A stretch of 64,000 nucleotides of DNA from Metallyticus violacea (lineage: Eukaryota > Arthropoda > Insecta > Mantodea > Metallyticidae), in assembly GCA_030762175.1 (NCBI GenBank), contig CM060831.1:137528501-137592500 (forward strand), in the 5' to 3' direction. How positions within the stretch are numbered: position 1 is the stretch's first letter; every line of letters begins with the position of its first letter. The notes below the pieces were generated by a model. It did not search any database. It had not been told where the DNA came from and was given only the letters and a program-made list of their open reading frames with translations. A program made the position numbers and the translations under genes. Below, one piece after another: positions 58,727-64,000 of this stretch.

Positions 58727-59345
58727 TGTTAATAAATCCAAGGACTTTTAAACTCGTTAGGGCTTTGAACCCGACAGGCGGTTGTACAGTTAGCCTTTAA
58801 AACAGATATTACCCACAAGAGTTTTAAACTTTCAAATAATAACGAATATCACGTGCTGGCAGGTGATTTTAAACCAGTAAATACTAAATATATATTTTAA
58901 ACTTTTAAACCAAAGCGCGAGACGTGAGCTTTCTTGGGTGAACCCCTTTGGCGTCGTCAAGTCAGCGATTACTAGATTTGAATTTAATATATAAGGAAGC
59001 GTTTGCTCGGCTGGGACACGCAGTTTCAGATCAGCTAAGCAGAGAGACGCGGTAATCAGTTAATTTCTACTTGAGATGCGGGCAAGCATTTTTAAGTTTC
59101 ACAATCTGCGGGTACATTTATACTCGTCTGCTAAATTCTATACGCGTCGAGATATATGCTGAGGCATTCATAGTAGACTGTATTCATACGCAGTTTTCAG
59201 ATTCAGTTCATATCCGTGGAAGTCACGGCAGCTAAATTTCCATTCGATGTAGATATATACTATCGTACACAAAACATCAGAGTACGCGACAGATCTTGAA
59301 CATAATAAACTACCATATACATATTATGTCTCGTTGTGTGGGTAT
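58727..59345 (+). promoter_or_regulatory. Promoter/LTR-like block: octamer cluster, TATA, initiator, poly(A) signal
   Basis: Five exact TTTTAAAC octamers start at 58746, 58822, 58867, 58895 and 58903. They lie upstream of TATATAA at 58988-58994. CAGTTTC (initiator-like, arthropod TCAGT type) is at 59021-59027, about 33 bp from the TATA box, with AGAGACG downstream at about +23, near a DPE/MTE position. AATAAA is at 59304-59309, followed by the GT-rich CTCGTTGTGTGGGT. This U3-R order and TGTTAATAAA at 58727 suit a solo retrotransposon LTR. No matching LTR, primer-binding site or coding region was seen and the right boundary is unclear. An isolated promoter is the alternative. Confidence 0.4.
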
Positions 59346-61564
59346 CCCAGTTTTGTTGATTACGAATCAACGAAATAGCCGAATAGTACCACGAGAAATT
59401 GTCGCCGAAGCGTAAACATCACACACCAACAGCTTCATAATTTTGTATCACCAACGTGAGCCAACAACAACACCACCGACAAAATAATCTCAACAGTAAA
59501 CTGTCTAACCATTTTTGCGAATGAAGGTACACTGCCGTGAGACAGGCTGGAAATTGATTCAGAAAAGGAAATGACAAAGGGGAACTACTGTTGAAGTACG
59601 GACGAAGTATCCAAGAAGTAGAATATCGCGTTAGTGAGTAAAATAGTAACTAAAACTCAGTATATAACGGAAGTCACATATAAAATGCAGGGTAAAGTGC
59701 ACTCAGAAGGTAAAAATGACCAAAATGTCAGTATATCTTTAAAACTAAATAAAATGCATGTCTTTTTATGATATCTCTTCAATTTTTACGGATAATGAAT
59801 GCTTAAGCAATTTTCGAAATAAAAATTAAATCGGGAAACTAAGAGTGAATTGAAAATAAATAAATAAATAAATAAATAAAAACATAATAAGTGGAAAACG
59901 TTATCACAGCTAATAGCACTAGTCAACAAATTTCAACTTTTTTCTGTATCTGGTTTGAAATATGATAATCATAACTAAATTTCGGATGCTGATTTTATAG
60001 CATCACCTACAATACAACGTTAATGATTTTAAATGTATCAAAATAATTGCATTTAGAACTAATGAACATGTGGATTTACACAATTTAGAGTTGCAGAATC
60101 CAATTGAAAATGAGTTTACTCTATGAGCTCACAGTACTTAGATACACAGCATAGTTAAGACAGATACATGCCTGGCGAACATTGACATAATACAAACAAG
60201 AAATGCAGACTCAGAAGGGAGTAGTGTTTTTCTGGTTCAATATATATGGACATGATACAGAAAGATAAAAAATTTAGTTCATAATATAGTTGCAATTTTA
60301 TTCTTTATTTCGTTTTAAAAACTGTGCCGATGATATTCTCCTTTTGTATAGTGTTTTATCATGCTTTCTAAGAAGACACCCACAGTAATCGAAGGGTTCC
60401 TATGCCTTTGATAACAATGTTTCATAATAAGGATGTCTTGGTGAAAGTGCTTACCATGCCCATCGCTTACGGCGCCCAAATTTTCGGGGAAGAAGTCAAG
60501 GTGTGACTGTGATTAAAAGTGAATTTTAAGCGACATTCTACACCCCATGTTCCTGTAATTCTCCAATTGATCATTCATTAAGGAAATAGCTATAATCGTT
60601 TGTATTGCCCAAAAAGTCATTAAGAATTGCTTTGAAAGAGAACCAAGCAGCTAATTCAAGATTTGTGAGCTTAGACTCAAAGATCTGATTTACGGTTCAA
60701 TAAATGTGTCTTCTTCTACCCCTCCTCCCATCTAGTGATTATTTTTAGAACTTCTACCACTAAAATATTTCTTTATATTATAAAAAGAGTAGCACAAAAA
60801 ACAAAAAGTAAATAAAATATGTAAACCAAAGAACAGATAATTGCAAAAGCCTTAAAATAAAAATCAAAACATCTAAATTACTCAAAAACCTTACGCAGTA
60901 GCATATTTTAATAGACAGCTTCGGGCGTGTGCACAAAATTACGTACTAATTTATGTATAAGATCTCAAATGCAAAATAGCTGTTAACTAGGGCAATAAAC
61001 AGAATGGTTTTATGTACTATTTATATTGTAATAAAATTTTCTATTTGTAATTTATAAAGAACATTTACTTTTTACATTTCATTTATTATTATTATTTATT
61101 TATTGTAAATTTAGTTATAAGAAGTTATTTTCCGGAAATCCAACGACAAAATATTAACACTTTTATAGCATTTCCCCTGATATTCCCACCCACATAACAA
61201 TTAAATAAATAAAATTAAGTTTCAGAGTACTTCCTGTACATAGGTCGCAATCTACAGTTTATCTGCAGTAAAGGTGAACATTCCTTCTTCCGGAAGTGAG
61301 ATATCTCACGCAAGTCAATGGCTTCCTAACAAATGCACTTTGTCTTCTGTAGCATGACAGTGTTTTTGTAATGATGTCTCTCTCTCTCAGGACTCGAAGC
61401 CTGAAGATCTTTAAACACTAAAATAATAGCTCCAGATTATTTCCTAATGACGGTAAATGAAAAACGGTATATGTATATTTTATTCTAAGTATCAAACCAT
61501 TAATCATAACCATTTACATTCAAAGGTTAATATAATTTACATCTTCCAAGATGTTGTCTGATGC
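59346..61564. other. Gene-free 2.2 kb stretch
   Basis: AT-rich with no frame of 60 codons or more on either strand. It contains the AAAT microsatellite noted separately. Nothing else was recognised. Confidence 0.5.
59854..59881 (+). repeat. Microsatellite (AAAT)n
   Basis: Seven AAAT tetramers in a row, similar to the tails of some SINE-A copies, but no SINE body is attached. Confidence 0.9.
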
Positions 61565-62459
61565 TGCAGACAGTATAATATGCAAATCTCTATTGATAAA
61601 ACTAAAACAGCAGTTTTTGAAGGAAAATATATGAGAAGAGCAAAAATGGTTATACGGAACCAGATTATAGAACAAGTAAGATCTTTTAAATATTTAAACT
61701 GTGAAATAAGTCATTTAAAGAGGAAATAGATAAACACGTCCAAAGATATAATTATATCAATGAAGTTCTAAAAAGAAATTCCAGAAAACAAATGAAAAAA
61801 CAAATTAATAGTGTTTAACGCCCTTTTTACTACTGAAGCACCACAGGCGGTGAACACTGGTGATACATGAAACGAAATGATATATTGGAAAAGGATTTTT
61901 AAGGTAGGAGGTTTAGGGTACCTCCCTGGCATTTGCATTTATGAGGACTGAGGAAAACCTGGAAAAAACCTCAGTCAGGTAGGACGGTCTTAGACGGATT
62001 CGAACCCCAAACCTCCCGCTCATGAGTCCATGCCTTAACGACCTCGGCCACCCGTGACGGTACTAAAGAAAACAGAAGTACTATTACAATTCTATAATAC
62101 TGTGAGGAAACCGATATTAATATATGATAGCCTTGACAAAAAAAAATGAAGAATGACGACTTGAGACAGCTCGGATGAGGGTTTTAAGGCCGTTACTAGG
62201 GGTGACTAAAAGAGATCACACCAAAAGTTATTATATTCGGCAGTAACTCACAGTCCAAAACATCACTGGGCAAATTCAATCATACAGAAAAAATGGAAAA
62301 GACCATGGAATAGAATGGAAGAGGGCAACCTATCTAGGATTATACTCCAATACAAACGAAGAGGATCCAGATCATTAGGGCGCCCAAGGCAGAGATGGAA
62401 AGACCAGTGTTTCTGAAAACTCTTGGAAGGGAAGAAGAAGAAGAAGAAGAAGAAGAAGG
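61565..62459 (+). pseudogene. LINE reverse-transcriptase C-terminus, split by a SINE-B, with (GAA)n tail
   Basis: From 61586: ISIDKTKTAVFEGKY, then IEQVRSFKYLNCEIS. These are the K-T-K and Q-V-x-x-F-x-Y-L-G-C blocks at the end of the reverse-transcriptase domain in non-LTR elements. After the SINE-B (61808-62057) the order continues with TKKTEVLLQFYNTVRKPILI (the T-V-x-P-x-L-x-Y-G block, decayed), a frameshifted FKAVTRGD (for FLRxLLGVTRRD), then WNRMEEGNLSRIILQYKRRG and SRSLGRPRQRWKDQ. This last block is the common C-terminal R-x-R-G-R-P-R-x-R-W motif. A (GAA)n tail at 62430-62459 ends the element. The clade (Jockey-, CR1- or RTE-like) cannot be decided. Stops and shifts make it dead. Confidence 0.82.
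61808..62057 (-). mobile_element. SINE-B copy 3, inside a LINE relic
   Basis: TAGTGTTTAACGCCCTTTTT, CTGAAGCACCACAGGCGG, AACACTGGTGATACATGA, CCTCCCTGGCATTTGC, GAGGACTGAGGAAAACCTGG, AGGACGGTCTTAGACGGATT and GCCTTAACGACCTCGGCCAC. The B-box GGTTCGAATCC is intact on the minus strand. LINE-like coding runs up to both sides, showing insertion into an existing LINE copy. Confidence 0.92.
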
Positions 62460-62489
62460 TTAATATATTTTATAAAAAGAGTGATCTCT

Positions 62490-62535
62490 CGGATAGCAAT
62501 CAGTAACACTAACCACTAGACCAAGGAGGTGGGCA
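62490..62535 (-). mobile_element. Third tRNA-like head (SINE fragment or tRNA pseudogene)
   Basis: On the minus strand the sequence reads CCACCTCCTTGGTCTAGTGG followed by TTAGTGTTACTGATTGC. TGGTCTAGTGG fits the A-box and D-arm of a tRNA promoter. It differs from both SINE-A and SINE-B heads. The B-box and T-arm are not present beyond it, so it is a fragment. It lies about 30 bp after the (GAA)n tail of the LINE. Confidence 0.45.
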
Positions 62536-62889
62536 AAATTTACACTTGATATTGTAAAAATAAAAATGTAATGTATGCTTTTTTTCTGGGTAAAGGGAAA
62601 TTTAAAGAGATAAGATTCACTTCTTTAAGTATTTGTGTTATAAATTTCGTCTTTGGCTATTTTTATAGAGAAGATTATATAAAAGGAGATTTGTATATAA
62701 GTTGTTTTATTTATTTGTTTTTTTTTGTGCTTATTTTTGTGGGGGTGGCAGATAAATCGATATAATTTGAATTTGATTCAGGAAAAAAATGCTAACGCGA
62801 TTTAACAACGGACAATTTATCTTTAACAGAATATTACATGATAATACAACATGCTACTAAAAATATTTCTTGTGAAACAAGCAAATGAT

Positions 62890-63235
62890 AGACAAGTGCA
62901 TGTAGAAATTGGAAATAAACACCGAGAAAACAGAATATTTAATAATTAACAATGAAGGAAAAGATAAAGAATAAATTAAACTAAGATTGTTACAGAAAAC
63001 ACTTTAGAAGAAAATGCAGCATCTACTTCCGAAATAGGGAAACCAAACGAGGAAGAACAATTTATGTGTCAAGTCCGGTTTTGGTTCACAATGATTAAAA
63101 TAAAACTAAAAAAAAAAAAAAGAATGTTTACAGTTCATTGGTTCAGAGTGTGTCGCTGTATGGAGCGGATATGTGGGGCATTATACGCAGACAAACAAAC
63201 CGTTAGTGACAAAACATTTTTCGGCATACAGCTGT
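62890..63235 (+). pseudogene. Second LINE reverse-transcriptase fragment
   Basis: At 62908 the frame reads LEINTEKTEYLIINNEGKDK, the K-T-E/K-T-K block after the reverse-transcriptase active site. After a decayed spacer with an A-run (63109-63121), VYSSLVQSVSLYGADMW appears, matching the Y-x-x-x-V-x-S-x-L-L-Y-G-A-E-x-W block. It is a different copy from the LINE at 61565, because the same blocks recur in order. The YADD-type active site would lie upstream and was not found. Confidence 0.7.
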
Positions 63236-63376
63236 TGCAAAGTGTAGAACAGAAAGAGTGACAAACACTGCCACAGTATATTATTGATGATGAAAAGCAT
63301 AAGATGTGGATATGTAAAATAGCAGAATGCTAAAATAATGTAGGGATGACCTACTGAAATAAAGAAAATGAAAGCA

Positions 63377-63961
63377 TTAGAAACATTGAATGAGTAGAGC
63401 TAGAGGTAGATCCTTCAAAAGTTTCGGCTTGACATACAAATTAGCGTCAGTTTTAAAACGCCATGGTTGATATATATAATCTATGTGAAGCACACGTTTT
63501 ATCCATGTACTGGTATGTAAAGTTGTTGTAATGTTAAAATTTGAACACCACTCTGTGATAAAAGTTCTGCATAAAGAAGGGGTTTTTCCAGTTTCTATCA
63601 AACAGGGATTCGATGAAGTTTGTGGCTAAATACTTCTACGTAAGAAGAGAGAGAGCATGGACAACGATTTTCGTAATATCCGGCCTGTGAGATTGCTGAA
63701 GAAAATACTTCTCTTGTTGAGAAGCAATAATTCAACTATAAGCGGCTGAACGTCAAAAAAATCGCGAAAAGGTTGGATATTTCTGTTACAATCCTCTTTG
63801 GAACCACTCTCGAGAAACTTTACAAGGCCAAGGTCAGTGCGAGGTGAGTGTTCTAATTTCTTTCTGCAGTTCGGAAGAAAACATCGTGTGACCCGTTTCA
63901 GTAAATATTGCAATTCATGATCATAGACAATGAAAGTATTGTTCTCCTCGAAAGGACCCAC
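63377..63961 (-). pseudogene. Unrecognised 195-codon minus-strand frame with one stop
   Basis: One frame stays open from just after a TAG (63962-63964) to 63377, interrupted only by a TAG at about 63626-63628. No ATG starts it; its first codons are GTG GGT CCT, after a pyrimidine-rich TTTCTCCTGGTAG that could serve as a splice acceptor. The peptide begins VGPFEENNTFIVYDHELQYL and is mixed hydrophobic and basic. A second frame over 63500-63610 (ATNFIESLFDRNWKNPFFMQ) also looks protein-like, so a frameshift is possible. I match neither to a family. It could be a decayed exon, a transposon gene or chance. Confidence 0.22.
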
Positions 63962-64000
63962 CTACCAGGAGAAATACCATTGAGAAATTCATATTTATTC

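Noticed and set aside
1..64000. CRISPR arrays, operons, telomeric TTAGG arrays, rRNA or mitochondrial inserts
   Set aside because: Looked for by eye; none present.

Overview
This window reads as AT-rich, gene-poor chromosomal DNA from an animal with a large repeat-laden nuclear genome. An arthropod, most likely an insect, is the best guess. The basis is many short interspersed elements with tRNA-like heads, several Tc1/mariner-type transposase relics, LINE reverse-transcriptase debris, (AAT)n/(ATT)n microsatellites and diverged minisatellites. No bacterial features (operons, Shine-Dalgarno series, CRISPR) are present. No convincing host protein-coding gene, rRNA or functional tRNA gene was found. 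The species cannot be fixed from the sequence alone.

The dominant family, called SINE-A here, has 16 copies on both strands (about 4 kb, roughly 6% of the window). A full copy is about 280 bp. It has a tRNA-like head with A and B boxes and a loop CTCCTAA, a body with a near-palindromic stem-loop, and a tail reading like AAATAAACCAAATCAAC. A second family, SINE-B, has three near-complete copies and one head fragment; its head resembles a Ser/Leu-class tRNA. A third tRNA-like head lies at 62490-62535.

DNA transposon remains from left to right: a deletion derivative with TIRs and TA flanks (2764-3507); a transposase C-terminus (17394-17620); a nearly complete but broken DD34D mariner (33190-34386); a transposase relic of another Tc1/mariner lineage (35255-36025); an internally deleted element with its N- and C-terminal coding ends fused (36067-37001); a mariner-type relic split by a SINE-A (38125-38870); an unclassified 850-bp TIR element (41062-41911); and a 5'-truncated mariner end with a clear TIR (52230-52655). 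LINE fragments lie at 61565-62459, split by a SINE-B, and at 62890-63235.

Tandem and inverted structures: a 41-bp minisatellite invaded by a SINE (25150-26195), a duplicated microsatellite block (27069-27291), short and long hairpins (26811-26909 and 51640-51964), and an eight-monomer array of about 138 bp (53776-54894) whose single inverted monomer recurs at 48926-49034. Two dispersed families (C and D) have two copies each. At 58727-59345 a block with TATA, initiator-like and polyadenylation motifs looks like a retrotransposon LTR or an isolated promoter.

Nothing here forms a cooperating gene system. The window is a record of nested insertion and decay. The most interesting leads are the 106-bp-arm hairpin next to an unexplained 140-codon open frame, the repeat family that exists both as a single inverted monomer and as an expanded array, and the promoter/LTR-like block with five TTTTAAAC octamers.
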